From positions 1-28,177 of the forward strand of contig AQSL01000133.1 of NCBI GenBank assembly GCA_000403035.1: DNA of 28,177 nt. The letters run 5' to 3'. The position numbers and the translations under genes were made by a program. This document shows positions 8,328-16,221 of the stretch, in pieces; position 1 is the stretch's first letter, and every line of letters starts with the position of its first letter. The notes under the pieces are model-generated. The model made no database searches. It was not told where the DNA came from and was given only the letters and a program-made list of their open reading frames with translations. Source of the stretch: Candidatus Latescibacter anaerobius SCGC AAA252-E07 (lineage in GTDB: Bacteria; Latescibacterota; Latescibacteria; Latescibacterales; Latescibacteraceae).

Positions 8328-9386
8328 CTACGGGATAAATTTCATGTCGGGTTTGAGTTCCTCGGCAAATGCCGTCATCAGTTTGATTGTTTTTTCCACA
8401 TCTCCGAGGTTGAGGGTTTCTACAGGCGTGTGCATATATCTTACCGCTACCGAAACCAGTCCAGAGGCAACACCGGCCTTCGTAATCTGGATACGGTTTG
8501 CATCGGTACCCGTTGCCCTGGGTATTCCTTCAAGCTGGTAAGGAATCTTCATTTTTTTTGCAATCCTGACAAGAAGGTCAAATACACGTGGATTGATGTT
8601 TGGTCCACGGGCAATAACCGGTCCGCTCCCGAGTTTAATGTCTCCAACCTGTTTCTCATCAACACCGGGTTGATCTGTTGCAAAGGTCACATCAGTGGCG
8701 ATACCAACATCAGGGTCGATACCGAAAGCGCTTGTCCCGGCGCCCCGCATGCCGATTTCTTCCTGAACGGTTGAAACCGAATGGACGGATGCCGTAAGCG
8801 TCTTTGAACCGGAAAGTTCCCGCAGAACCTCCGCAACAATAAACGATCCGATCCTGTCATCAAACGCCCTTGCGACAGCAATACCATTTCGCATTTCCAT
8901 AAAATCATACGTATATGTTATCGGATCGCCAATCGAAATGAGAGATTCTGCATCTTTCTTGTTCTTCGCACCGATATCTATCCAGAGATCTTTGATTTCA
9001 GAACCTTTTTTACGGTCTTCGGACTTTATGAGATGTACAGGGGTTTTCCCGATTACCCCGTTTACCGAACCTTTCGATGTGTAGATTTTAACTCTTCTTC
9101 CGGGAACGATACTCTGGTCAAACCCGCCTATGGTGCCAAAATAGAGAAAGCCATTGTCATCGATATATCTCACCATAAATCCGATTTCATCACAATGACC
9201 GGCAAACATTACACGTGGGGAACCTTTCGGATTCACCACGCCGATTGTGTTTCCATGAGTATCGGTTCTGACATCGGCGAATTCCTGCGTATATTTGCTC
9301 CATAGTTTCTGAACAGGTTGTTCATAGCCGGAAGGACTTGGACTTGAAAGTATACTTTTTAAAAAGTCGAGTGATTTTTTCCTCAT
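8328..9386 (-). CDS. M42 family metallopeptidase (glutamyl aminopeptidase / FrvX type)
   Basis: This is a dinuclear-metal aminopeptidase of family M42, usually a large cytoplasmic tetrahedral dodecamer that trims peptides. Family metal and catalytic residues are visible: AGHCDEIGF (H64, D66), AFDDRIGSF, VQEEIGMRGA, ATDVTFA and the late YMHTPVE histidine. The 352-aa length is normal. I chose the ATG at 9386, which has AGGTGG about six bases upstream; an ATG seven codons earlier (9407) has no such site. Copies of the local repeat lie on both sides of the gene. Substrate preference within M42 cannot be told from sequence. Confidence 0.92.
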   Translation of the reverse strand: MRKKSLDFLKSILSSPSPSGYEQPVQKLWSKYTQEFADVRTDTHGNTIGVVNPKGSPRVMFAGHCDEIGFMVRYIDDNGFLYFGTIGGFDQSIVPGRRVKIYTSKGSVNGVIGKTPVHLIKSEDRKKGSEIKDLWIDIGAKNKKDAESLISIGDPITYTYDFMEMRNGIAVARAFDDRIGSFIVAEVLRELSGSKTLTASVHSVSTVQEEIGMRGAGTSAFGIDPDVGIATDVTFATDQPGVDEKQVGDIKLGSGPVIARGPNINPRVFDLLVRIAKKMKIPYQLEGIPRATGTDANRIQITKAGVASGLVSVAVRYMHTPVETLNLGDVEKTIKLMTAFAEELKPDMKFIP

Positions 9387-9600
9387 AGCGCCACCTTTTA
9401 ATAGCATTGATTTTTAAAAATTTCTAACGTAATATAATAGAATCGATTGTAGAAATCGCCGTAAAAATTGTGCATCATTCTGTTCAGGTAAAATTTTTCT
9501 TAATAATTACACAGAACCATAGAGAAAAAAAATTGAAATTTTGCCGGTTTTTTTACCGTCTAATAAGTAAAATCAAAAAAATAATCAATTTTTTAAGTCC

Positions 9601-9737
9601 CGTAAAAAACTATAAGGATTAGGATTTAAGCTGTCAAGGGTCAACGCGAAGCGTTGATTTACAAGCCCTTGACAGCAACAAACGATATATATTTCATTAC
9701 AGGGTGCGTGAAAAAGGACTTTTTCACCGCCCTCTTA
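9601..9737 (+). repeat. Copy 2 of the 137-bp two-hairpin repeat
   Basis: This is the best-preserved copy. CTGTCAAGGG (9631-9640) pairs with CCCTTGACAG (9666-9675). Between them, TCAACGC (9641-9647) and GCGTTGA (9651-9657) form a perfect inner hairpin with a GAA loop. At the right end, GTGAAAAAG (9708-9716) and CTTTTTCAC (9719-9727) form a second perfect palindrome. TTTTTTAAG just left of the element is mirrored by CTTAAAAAA just right of it. It lies between the divergent M42 and DUF4097 genes and ends about 18 bases before the latter's start. Confidence 0.88.
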
Positions 9738-9754
9738 AAAAAGTGAGAATGACC

Positions 9755-10720
9755 ATGAAAAGTATACTTAGATTTTCTATCCCTTCTCTTATTCTGGCAG
9801 CAATTGTATCCATATCACCTGAAGCATATCCTGATACACAGGAAAAATTTCACAAAACAATTAAAGTCGAAGAAGGAAAAACGATTGAAATCGATAATAT
9901 AAACGGCGCCGTTACTGTCAGTTCCTGGGAGAACGATTATGTGGACGTTTTTGCATTGAAAAAGACCCGTATGGGCAGAGATGAACTCGACCGGGTAACT
10001 ATCGAAATACACAACAACGAAGTTCTGGAAATAATAACCGTTGTAGATAAATATAATCCCGATAAATATTCATTTTTTGAAAGATTGTATTATGGTTTTC
10101 AAAAACGTAATCCGAAAGTCACCGTTGATTATACTGTTACAATACCGTTCACATGCAATCCGGGAATTGCAAAAACGACCAACGGTAATGTCAATATTTC
10201 AGGCACCTCGGGAGAAACTTTAGCAAAAACAACGAACGGCAGGGTTCATGTCGAAAGTGTCACGGGGCATATGAATGCTATAAGTACGAACGGCGGTATT
10301 AAAATAATGGATGTTGATGGTTCGGCGGATGCAAGAACAACAAACGGGAAAGTATACATTGAGGATGTAAGCGGAACGGTAAACGCAAAAAGCACGAACA
10401 GCGGTATTGAAATCATAGGCGCAACAGAACTATATTCAGCCAGAACAACCAACGGAAATATTAAGATTTCACTCCGGGAACACAGCAGTGGCGATATGGA
10501 CATTTCCACCACCAACGGCTCCATTACATTACTGGTACCGGCTCATTTTTCTGCCGATGTTGATCTTAAAACCACAAACGGAAGGATACATGCTGAAAAC
10601 TTCACGATTACGCTGAAACAACTGTCAAAAAATCACCTCATCGGTACTATTGGCAGCGGCGGAAGATTTTTAAAAATGAAAACAACAAACGGCAGCATTA
10701 AGCTGGAAAAATCGTTCTGA
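9755..10720 (+). CDS. Secreted DUF4097 beta-repeat protein with TTNG ladder
   Basis: The 321-aa protein has a signal peptide (residues 1-26, ending near EAYPDTQ) and is exported, probably to the periplasm or cell surface. After about 110 residues it consists of short beta-strand repeats, each with a TTNG, STNG or STNS turn followed by an alternating hydrophobic strand (for example TTNGNVNIS and TTNGRVHVE). Nine such turns can be counted. This is the signature of DUF4097, a putative adhesin with a right-handed beta-helix-like ladder; its role is not known. I chose the ATG at 9755, seven bases after AAGTGAG; an ATG at 9749 is the alternative. An upstream in-frame extension to 9704 is encoded by the repeat element and is unlikely to be used. 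A DUF5686 outer-membrane gene follows on the same strand. Confidence 0.85.
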   Translation: MKSILRFSIPSLILAAIVSISPEAYPDTQEKFHKTIKVEEGKTIEIDNINGAVTVSSWENDYVDVFALKKTRMGRDELDRVTIEIHNNEVLEIITVVDKYNPDKYSFFERLYYGFQKRNPKVTVDYTVTIPFTCNPGIAKTTNGNVNISGTSGETLAKTTNGRVHVESVTGHMNAISTNGGIKIMDVDGSADARTTNGKVYIEDVSGTVNAKSTNSGIEIIGATELYSARTTNGNIKISLREHSSGDMDISTTNGSITLLVPAHFSADVDLKTTNGRIHAENFTITLKQLSKNHLIGTIGSGGRFLKMKTTNGSIKLEKSF

Positions 10721-10773
10721 AGAATGTCTGTCTGCATTCATGCCCTCATTATTGAGTACAACCTCGAGGAAAC

Positions 10774-10798
10774 ATACAATTTTTTATTGAAATTGTAT
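10774..10798. repeat. AT-rich perfect inverted repeat
   Basis: ATACAATTT (10774-10782) and AAATTGTAT (10790-10798) are perfect inverted repeats around a seven-base loop. They lie about 50 bases after the DUF4097 stop and 100 bases before the DUF5686 start. There is no T run, so it could be an operator or a weak terminator. Confidence 0.4.
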
Positions 10799-10897
10799 AA
10801 ATAATATTTGAATCAAGCTCAAAAATTGATATGTTTCATCTATGATTTTACGAAATCCCGAATAAAATTGATTTCCGTCGCGTTTTGTGTCTTTAAA

Positions 10898-13381
10898 ATG
10901 AAAACTAAAAAAATTCCTACGTATAGTGGTTGGTTGACAATAATCCTCTTCCTTTTTTGTGTGATCACCATTCCGCTTGCCAATACCATGAAAGTCATCC
11001 ATGGCTCTGTTACCGACTCCATAACCGGTGATGCCCTGCCCGGGGCTCATATCTATATAAATGGCACACGCACTGGCATCATAACAAATGATAACGGTTA
11101 CTACAGCTTAAAATTAGATACTTTGCCATCTACAATTCTGATAAGCTACATCGGCTATAAAAGGGCAACGATTACCATTGATGAAAACTCACCTGATAAA
11201 CTGAATATCGCACTCACCCCAAATCCTTTCGTTTTAGAAGAAATTGTCGTTACAGCCGAAGATCCGGCAGTAAGAATCATGAAAGAAGTTATCCGGCGGA
11301 AAAAGATCTGGCGGGCATCTCTAAAAACATATAAAGCAGATGCATACACCCGGGTCCTTCTCGAAAATGAAACGACGATCGTTTCGATTTCCGAGAGTAT
11401 CTCGGAAGTTATCTGGGAACGGGATAAAGGCCCCCGTGAGGTAATCAAAGCCAAACGTCAGACAACCAATATCAAGGAGGAAGAAAATTTCGCATCGGCC
11501 AGAGCCATACCAAACTTCTACGATGATGATATTGACATTGTCGGCTATAAAGTCATCGGCCCGACGAATCCCGAAGCCCTGAAATACTATGATTTTAAGC
11601 TTACAGGGATACGGAAAATTGATGATACGAATGTCTATGATATTTCAGTACGCCCGAAAAGTACACTACAGCCTTCGTTTACCGGTACAATTTCGGTTCT
11701 CGATGAGGAATATGCATTGATTGAAGTCGATTTAAAACCGGGTGATGCTATCCTGTTTCCCATGCCGATAGAGGAATTGAAATTATCGTATAAGCAACAT
11801 TTCAGCAACTTTGGCCGTGAATACTGGCTGCCGGTAGATGCCCGAAATGAGGGTGAGATTACCATAACACTGCCGGGTCTAAAATTTCCGGTAATTACAT
11901 ACAGACAGCTAACCCATCTGACAGATTATAAGGTGAATACCGCATTATCCGACACACTGCGCAATAAGGAAAATGGTACGAGCGAGGTAACCGTCGAGGT
12001 AGGCGAAGACTACATATCCATATCCGCAAAATCAGGTGAAAATGCGGCACAGGATGAGTCGGTCAAATCAATTTCCGACAGTCTGTTTGCCGCAAAAGAA
12101 GATATAATTATTCCATTGTCCAAAGCCGAAGAGAAGGCTTATAGCAACATTGACAGCACGATGACACTTCAGAAAGCGTTTAAACCCTCGGGTTTTCTGG
12201 CACGTTTTATTCAAGAGGATAACAAGAATAAAAAATCCCGTGAAAAAACCGGTCGGCAAAGAGTCATATCACAGGTCCTGTCAGGTTTTCGCCCGCAGAT
12301 TTGGCACAACAGGGTTGAAGCTTTTCGTCTTGGATTGAAGTTCAAAAAGAGGATACAAAAAAGGTTTACGTACGAACTAAGCGGAGCATATTCAACCGGA
12401 CAGGAGCGCTGGGCATATGGCGGCGAATTACGTTCCGAGTGGGGGAAAAACCAGAGATGGTCCGCTGCTTTGAACGCAATGTACGATACTGACTTACGAT
12501 ACCGCTCGGACAATTACCCGATATACATGAACAGTTTTCAAACACTCAGCAGCCGTAATGATTATTTCGATTATTTTCGGAATAAAAAATGGCGCGCCGA
12601 TATCGGGTATCGTTTCAATACATTGCGTACCAGCATTTCGGCCGCAATGAATATCGAACATCATACATCACTTGAAAAAACGACAGATAAAAATATTTTC
12701 GGTCGCGATAACAAACAACGGGTTAATCCGGCAGTCGACGAGGGGCGTTTAAGGTCTGCCGAACTGTCTGTTGTTTACGGTGCTGAAAAAGTTCCGATGG
12801 GAATCATTGGCTATAATCGTGCCGAATTCTTCATGGAACACGGTTTTCCGGATTTCCTTTCGAGTGATTTTTCGTTTACAAGATATCAGTTCATCCTTGA
12901 CTGGAGAATCAATACTTTTCTGAAAAGACGATTGTTTCCCAATACACTCGATCTCCGCATTATTGGAGGGACACACAGCGGAAATCTTCCTGTGCAGAGG
13001 TTCGGCACTATTGAAGGCACCATGGCAGGATTCGGTCCGTTCGGCGTATTCAGAACGCTCAGGGATCATCCGCTGGAGGGAGAACGGTATTGTGCACTGT
13101 TCTGGGAACATAATTTCAGAACGGTTCCGTTCGAGCTTGTGAGACTGCGACGGTGCGCAAAAAAAGGGATGGGAATCATTCTGCACGGAGCAGCAGGGAG
13201 AACCTGGATATCGGAAAAAAGAATGGCTGAATTATCGTACCATCCGCTTTATCAAGATGGTTTCAGGAGCGAAATCGGATTGACGCTCAATGCTCTCTTT
13301 GGTTATTTCAGACTGGACATAACCAAACGATTGGACAGACGTGGTGTTTATATTGGATATGGCGCAATCCGTATGTTTTAA
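10898..13381 (+). CDS. DUF5686-type outer-membrane protein with carboxypeptidase-regulatory-like domain
   Basis: This is a large exported protein of 827 aa. Residues 1-29 form a signal peptide. Residues about 33-100 are a CarboxypepD_reg-like beta-sandwich: VIHGSVTDSITGDALPGA, then TRTGIITNDNGYYSL and ISYIGYK. This module is common on Bacteroidetes-type outer-membrane proteins. The middle carries a DUF5686-like region. The last 350 residues alternate aromatic and polar positions in a beta-barrel-like pattern and end in RMF, an aromatic C-terminus typical of outer-membrane barrels. There is no TonB box or plug signature, so it is not an obvious TonB-dependent receptor. The ATG at 10898 is chosen because it opens the signal peptide; an upstream TTG (10808) would add an unrelated stretch. 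Function is unknown. Confidence 0.82.
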   Translation: MKTKKIPTYSGWLTIILFLFCVITIPLANTMKVIHGSVTDSITGDALPGAHIYINGTRTGIITNDNGYYSLKLDTLPSTILISYIGYKRATITIDENSPDKLNIALTPNPFVLEEIVVTAEDPAVRIMKEVIRRKKIWRASLKTYKADAYTRVLLENETTIVSISESISEVIWERDKGPREVIKAKRQTTNIKEEENFASARAIPNFYDDDIDIVGYKVIGPTNPEALKYYDFKLTGIRKIDDTNVYDISVRPKSTLQPSFTGTISVLDEEYALIEVDLKPGDAILFPMPIEELKLSYKQHFSNFGREYWLPVDARNEGEITITLPGLKFPVITYRQLTHLTDYKVNTALSDTLRNKENGTSEVTVEVGEDYISISAKSGENAAQDESVKSISDSLFAAKEDIIIPLSKAEEKAYSNIDSTMTLQKAFKPSGFLARFIQEDNKNKKSREKTGRQRVISQVLSGFRPQIWHNRVEAFRLGLKFKKRIQKRFTYELSGAYSTGQERWAYGGELRSEWGKNQRWSAALNAMYDTDLRYRSDNYPIYMNSFQTLSSRNDYFDYFRNKKWRADIGYRFNTLRTSISAAMNIEHHTSLEKTTDKNIFGRDNKQRVNPAVDEGRLRSAELSVVYGAEKVPMGIIGYNRAEFFMEHGFPDFLSSDFSFTRYQFILDWRINTFLKRRLFPNTLDLRIIGGTHSGNLPVQRFGTIEGTMAGFGPFGVFRTLRDHPLEGERYCALFWEHNFRTVPFELVRLRRCAKKGMGIILHGAAGRTWISEKRMAELSYHPLYQDGFRSEIGLTLNALFGYFRLDITKRLDRRGVYIGYGAIRMF

Positions 13382-13430
13382 AAAGGGTAGATTCTGATAA
13401 ATCGTGCATTTTTCATCAATCATTTCATAC

Positions 13431-13459
13431 TTGCCTTTTTCAAGAATTATTGATATATT
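13431..13459 (+). promoter_or_regulatory. Promoter of the tRNA pair
   Basis: A -35-like TTGCCT (13431-13436) and a -10-like TATATT (13454-13459) are separated by exactly 17 bases. The first tRNA starts 15 bases after the -10, as expected for a short 5' leader. Confidence 0.5.
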
Positions 13460-13473
13460 TATAAATTTGAAAA

Positions 13474-13549
13474 GGGCCCATAGCTCAGTGGTCAGAGCCA
13501 CCGGCTCATAACCGGTTGGTCCAAGGTTCAAATCCTTGTGGGCCCACCA
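13474..13549 (+). tRNA. tRNA with CAU anticodon (Met or lysidine-modified Ile2)
   Basis: A full cloverleaf of 76 nt can be drawn. The acceptor GGGCCCA pairs with TGGGCCC, the D stem is GCTC/GAGC, the anticodon stem ACCGG/CCGGT has loop CTCATAA, and the T stem CAAGG/CCTTG has loop TTCAAAT. The CCA end is encoded. The anticodon is CAU. The AGTGGTCAGAGC D-arm and TGGTC variable loop look more like tRNA-Ile2 (AUA reader after lysidine modification) than elongator Met, and it is not an initiator because the first acceptor pair is matched. Identity between Met and Ile2 is left open. Confidence 0.93.
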
Positions 13550-13589
13550 GTTTATGTTTATCAAAAAATATTCGTTGAGCTGCCGTTAC

Positions 13590-13666
13590 GGGCGATTAGC
13601 TCAGTTGGTCAGAGTGCGGCGCTCACATCGCCGAGGTCACTGGTTCGATTCCAGTATCGCCCACCA
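13590..13666 (+). tRNA. tRNA-Val (CAC anticodon)
   Basis: A full 77-nt cloverleaf is present. The acceptor GGGCGAT pairs with ATCGCCC, the D stem is GCTC/GAGT with one G-U pair, the anticodon stem CGGCG/CGCCG has loop CTCACAT, and the T stem ACTGG/CCAGT has loop TTCGATT. The CCA end is encoded. The anticodon CAC reads GUG valine codons. It lies 40 bases after the CAU tRNA and is probably co-transcribed with it. Confidence 0.95.
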
Positions 13667-13671
13667 TTTTT

Positions 13672-13700
13672 TTGGAGGCATGTGTGGTATTAATTATAAT
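13672..13700 (+). promoter_or_regulatory. Candidate promoter upstream of the nif3-like operon
   Basis: A perfect -10 TATAAT (13695-13700) lies 17 bases after TTGGAG (13672-13677), which shares only the TTG of the -35 consensus. Transcripts from here would begin near 13707 and pass through the terminator-like hairpin at 13776-13811 before reaching the Nif3 gene. Confidence 0.4.
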
Positions 13701-13775
13701 ATACAAACTATTCGGTAAAAAATATCCGGGTGGTGTCTGTAAAGTAAAAGAATCATCTCATATACCCAACGATTG

Positions 13776-13811
13776 AAAGAGTGCATACAATTTAAATGCA
13801 CTCTTTTTTTT
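13776..13811 (+). terminator. Strong intrinsic terminator after the tRNA pair, in the nif3 leader
   Basis: AAAGAGTGCAT (13776-13786) pairs with ATGCACTCTTT starting at 13796, and eight T residues follow (13804-13811). This is a textbook rho-independent terminator. It lies 110 bases after the valine tRNA and only 23 bases before the start codon of the Nif3-like gene, so it either ends the tRNA transcript or acts as an attenuator. Confidence 0.8.
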
Positions 13812-13834
13812 GACTCTTTCTAAGGAGATTATGT

Positions 13835-14983
13835 ATGGCAAAGGTTTCCGATGTGATTGAGGTTATGGAAAAATGGGCCTCACCGCAACTTGCCGAATCA
13901 TGGGACAATGTAGGATTGTGTACAGGAGAACCCGCACAAGATATTGCTTCGATAGTTGTCGCACTGGATATCACTGAGGATACAATAGCTCTGGCGAAAA
14001 CCAACCGGGCATCCATGATCGTTTCGCATCACCATCCAATCTTCAAACCTATTAAAACCCTGGCCGGCAATGATCGGTCTCTCAAACTAATACGCACAGC
14101 ATTAAAAGAAAACATCGCGCTCTACTCCGCCCATACCAATCTGGATCAGGCACAAGACGGTGTTAGCCATGCACTCGCCGAAAAACTTGGACTCATTACT
14201 CTATCACCTCTCTGCCCGGGCAACCGTAAACTTCTCAAGTTCGTTACATTTGCTCCGCCCGAATCTACCGACATAATCCGTGAGGCAGCGGGTAATGCCG
14301 GCGCAGGCATCATTGGGGAATACCGCCTCTGTTCATTTACTTCCAGGGGCACAGGCACATATATCCCTACGGAAAAAGCATCTCCCTACGTGGGAAAATC
14401 AGAAGAGCTTTCACATGTTCACGAAGACCGCATCGAAATGATCGTTACCGCGGAATCACTTTCAAACGTGATTGCGGAAACAATGAAAGTACATCCCTAT
14501 GAAGAAATGCCCTATGATATCATACCACTTTCTCAAAAAGACCCGGCAACCGGTTACGGGGCAGTCGGCAACCTCCGTGAACCGATGAACCCGGAGAACT
14601 TCTGCGAACATGTGGCAAAAATCCTTTCGGTTGAAACCTTACACGTTTCAAACTGCAAAACCAGCCGCATAAAACGTGTTGCAGTCATGGGCGGAAGCGG
14701 CGGAGATTACATCTCATGGGCACTTTCCGCAGGTGCAGATGCTTATGTGACAAGTGAAATCGGTTATCACGATTTTCTGGATTACGGTTTATCAATAGTA
14801 CTGATAGATGCATCACACAGGGCTACCGAACTTCCGGTACTTCAGAGAATAAAAGAAAAACTTGAAGAATCGCCATCTCTTAAAAATATTGAAATTATTA
14901 TAGATTGGAGCAGATCCTGCCAAACAACATATATATTCAATACGGAAACAATCAATGAATCATTTACGGGAGATACAACATGA
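13835..14983 (+). CDS. Nif3-like dinuclear metal-centre protein
   Basis: This is a member of the NIF3/YbgI family (often annotated GTP cyclohydrolase I type 2), a hexameric toroid with a two-metal site; the in vivo reaction is not settled. Family motifs include ESWDNVGL near the start, SHHHPIFKPIKTL with its metal-binding histidines, AHTNLDQA, and the late GGSGGDYISWA, YVTSEIGYHD and DASHRATE segments. At 382 aa it is the long form, with a PII-like domain inserted between the two halves (about residues 130-240). AAGGAG lies seven bases before the ATG. Its stop overlaps the start of the zinc-ribbon gene (ATGA), and RNase H follows, giving a tight three-gene operon. Confidence 0.92.
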   Translation: MAKVSDVIEVMEKWASPQLAESWDNVGLCTGEPAQDIASIVVALDITEDTIALAKTNRASMIVSHHHPIFKPIKTLAGNDRSLKLIRTALKENIALYSAHTNLDQAQDGVSHALAEKLGLITLSPLCPGNRKLLKFVTFAPPESTDIIREAAGNAGAGIIGEYRLCSFTSRGTGTYIPTEKASPYVGKSEELSHVHEDRIEMIVTAESLSNVIAETMKVHPYEEMPYDIIPLSQKDPATGYGAVGNLREPMNPENFCEHVAKILSVETLHVSNCKTSRIKRVAVMGGSGGDYISWALSAGADAYVTSEIGYHDFLDYGLSIVLIDASHRATELPVLQRIKEKLEESPSLKNIEIIIDWSRSCQTTYIFNTETINESFTGDTT

Positions 14984-15699
14984 AAAATGACCTTATGAAA
15001 CTTCTGGAAGCTCAGAAAATCGATCTGGACATAGATCAGCTCTATAAGCATAAAAAAGAATACCCTCAACAAATAGAGAACCTTAAAAAAGAAATTGAGG
15101 ATCTGGAACATGCTATAGAAAATATTACAACCGGGATTGCAGAAAGAGAAAAAAACAGGCGTACTATTGAGGAAGAAATCAAAGCCGAACAGGAAATACT
15201 TGTACAAAAAGATAAACGACTTCTTGAAACAAAAACAAACAAAGAATATACTGCTGTTCAACACGAAATCGAACTGGCCCGTGAGCGTATAGACTCTCTG
15301 GAAACCGAAGACCTTGAACTTATGACAGAACTCGATGAAATGGTGCCAAAACAGGAAGAGACAGAAAAAAACTATAAGGTAACGAAAAAAAGTAACAGGG
15401 CAAAAATAAAGGAAATTAAAACAAAATTTGAATCAATAGAGTCAGATATCAAGGTGCTTGAACATAAACGAAAGAGAACACTCAAAGATATAAACAGCAG
15501 GGCTCTTACAGTATATAACAGACTCAGAAAAGGCAAAAGCGGTCTTGCTGTTTCAGTTGTAGATCCTGTAAAACATTCATGTAAAGGGTGTTTCAAGCAA
15601 CTCCCGCCCCAAAAAGTTCTCGATATACGTCGCGGCGACAAAATAATATTCTGTGAAAATTGCGGCAGAATAATTGTATGGGACACTGAAAATGAGTAA
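14980..15699 (+). CDS. Coiled-coil protein with C-terminal C4 zinc ribbon
   Basis: The 239-aa protein has a long charged coiled coil (about residues 25-175, rich in E, K and leucine heptads) followed by a zinc ribbon with CKGC at 201-204 and CENC at 225-228. This is the zf-RING_7 / CT398-like family, often encoded next to Nif3 and RNase H genes. Partners of related proteins include flagellar or RNA-associated factors, but no role is established here. Its ATG overlaps the Nif3 stop by four bases, indicating translational coupling, and its stop overlaps the RNase H start. Confidence 0.9.
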   Translation: MKNDLMKLLEAQKIDLDIDQLYKHKKEYPQQIENLKKEIEDLEHAIENITTGIAEREKNRRTIEEEIKAEQEILVQKDKRLLETKTNKEYTAVQHEIELARERIDSLETEDLELMTELDEMVPKQEETEKNYKVTKKSNRAKIKEIKTKFESIESDIKVLEHKRKRTLKDINSRALTVYNRLRKGKSGLAVSVVDPVKHSCKGCFKQLPPQKVLDIRRGDKIIFCENCGRIIVWDTENE

Positions 15700-16153
15700 T
15701 AAGATGTTCCTGACTGCCTATACCGATGGTGCATCAAAAGGTAATCCGGGTCCAGCCTCTCTCGGCTTCATAATAGAAAAAGACGGGGTGGTTTTGGAGC
15801 AACATGGTGAGTATATTGGTGAAACCACCAACAATATTGCCGAATACACCGCTCTCATTTATGCTGCCAAAAGAATGAAGATCCTCGGCGCAACAGATGT
15901 TACCATCTACTCAGATTCAGAACTTATGGTAAAACAGATTAACGGTTCATACAAAGTTAAGAACGAAGGATTACAAGCTCTCTTTGGAGAAGTTACGAAA
16001 CTTTCGGGGAAGTTTCATTCTTTTCAAGTCATTCACATACCCCGTGAAGAAAATTCTTGTGCCGACGGTCTTGCGAATAAAGCTATCAAAGAACATGATT
16101 CCAGAGCAAAGAAGACTGCAAAAAAACTTGATCAACAGATAAAGCTCTTTTGA
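15692..16153 (+). CDS. rnhA: Ribonuclease HI family protein
   Basis: RNase HI cuts the RNA strand of RNA-DNA hybrids, for example R-loops and primers. The 153-aa protein has the full DEDD set: D12 in YTDGASKGNPGP, E51 in NNIAEYTAL, D75 in YSDSELMVKQI and D125 in NSCADGLANKA. The sequence matches the short, bacterial/archaeal 'RNase HI-like' group without the basic protrusion of E. coli RNase HI. The ATG at 15692 overlaps the preceding stop by eight bases; a second ATG at 15704 is possible. There is no strong Shine-Dalgarno, which fits translational coupling. Confidence 0.93.
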   Translation: MSNKMFLTAYTDGASKGNPGPASLGFIIEKDGVVLEQHGEYIGETTNNIAEYTALIYAAKRMKILGATDVTIYSDSELMVKQINGSYKVKNEGLQALFGEVTKLSGKFHSFQVIHIPREENSCADGLANKAIKEHDSRAKKTAKKLDQQIKLF

Positions 16154-16221
16154 AATATATCTCCAAAATACCTGCGTAAAAAATATCTCAGGCACAATGT
16201 ATCATCATGAAAGGAAATGCC

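Noticed and set aside
8157..9737. Tandem repeats 1.4 kb apart as a composite transposon around the M42 gene
   Set aside because: Both copies are in the same orientation and no transposase is present; the M42 gene looks native.
9704..9754. N-terminal extension of the DUF4097 protein
   Set aside because: It is encoded by the repeat element and would bury the signal peptide; the ATG at 9755 has a better context.
13674..13718. A 12-codon frame beginning MCGI after GGAGG
   Set aside because: MCGI recalls class II glutamine amidotransferases, but the ATG is only two bases after the GGAG, the frame stops after 12 codons and nothing else of the family follows.
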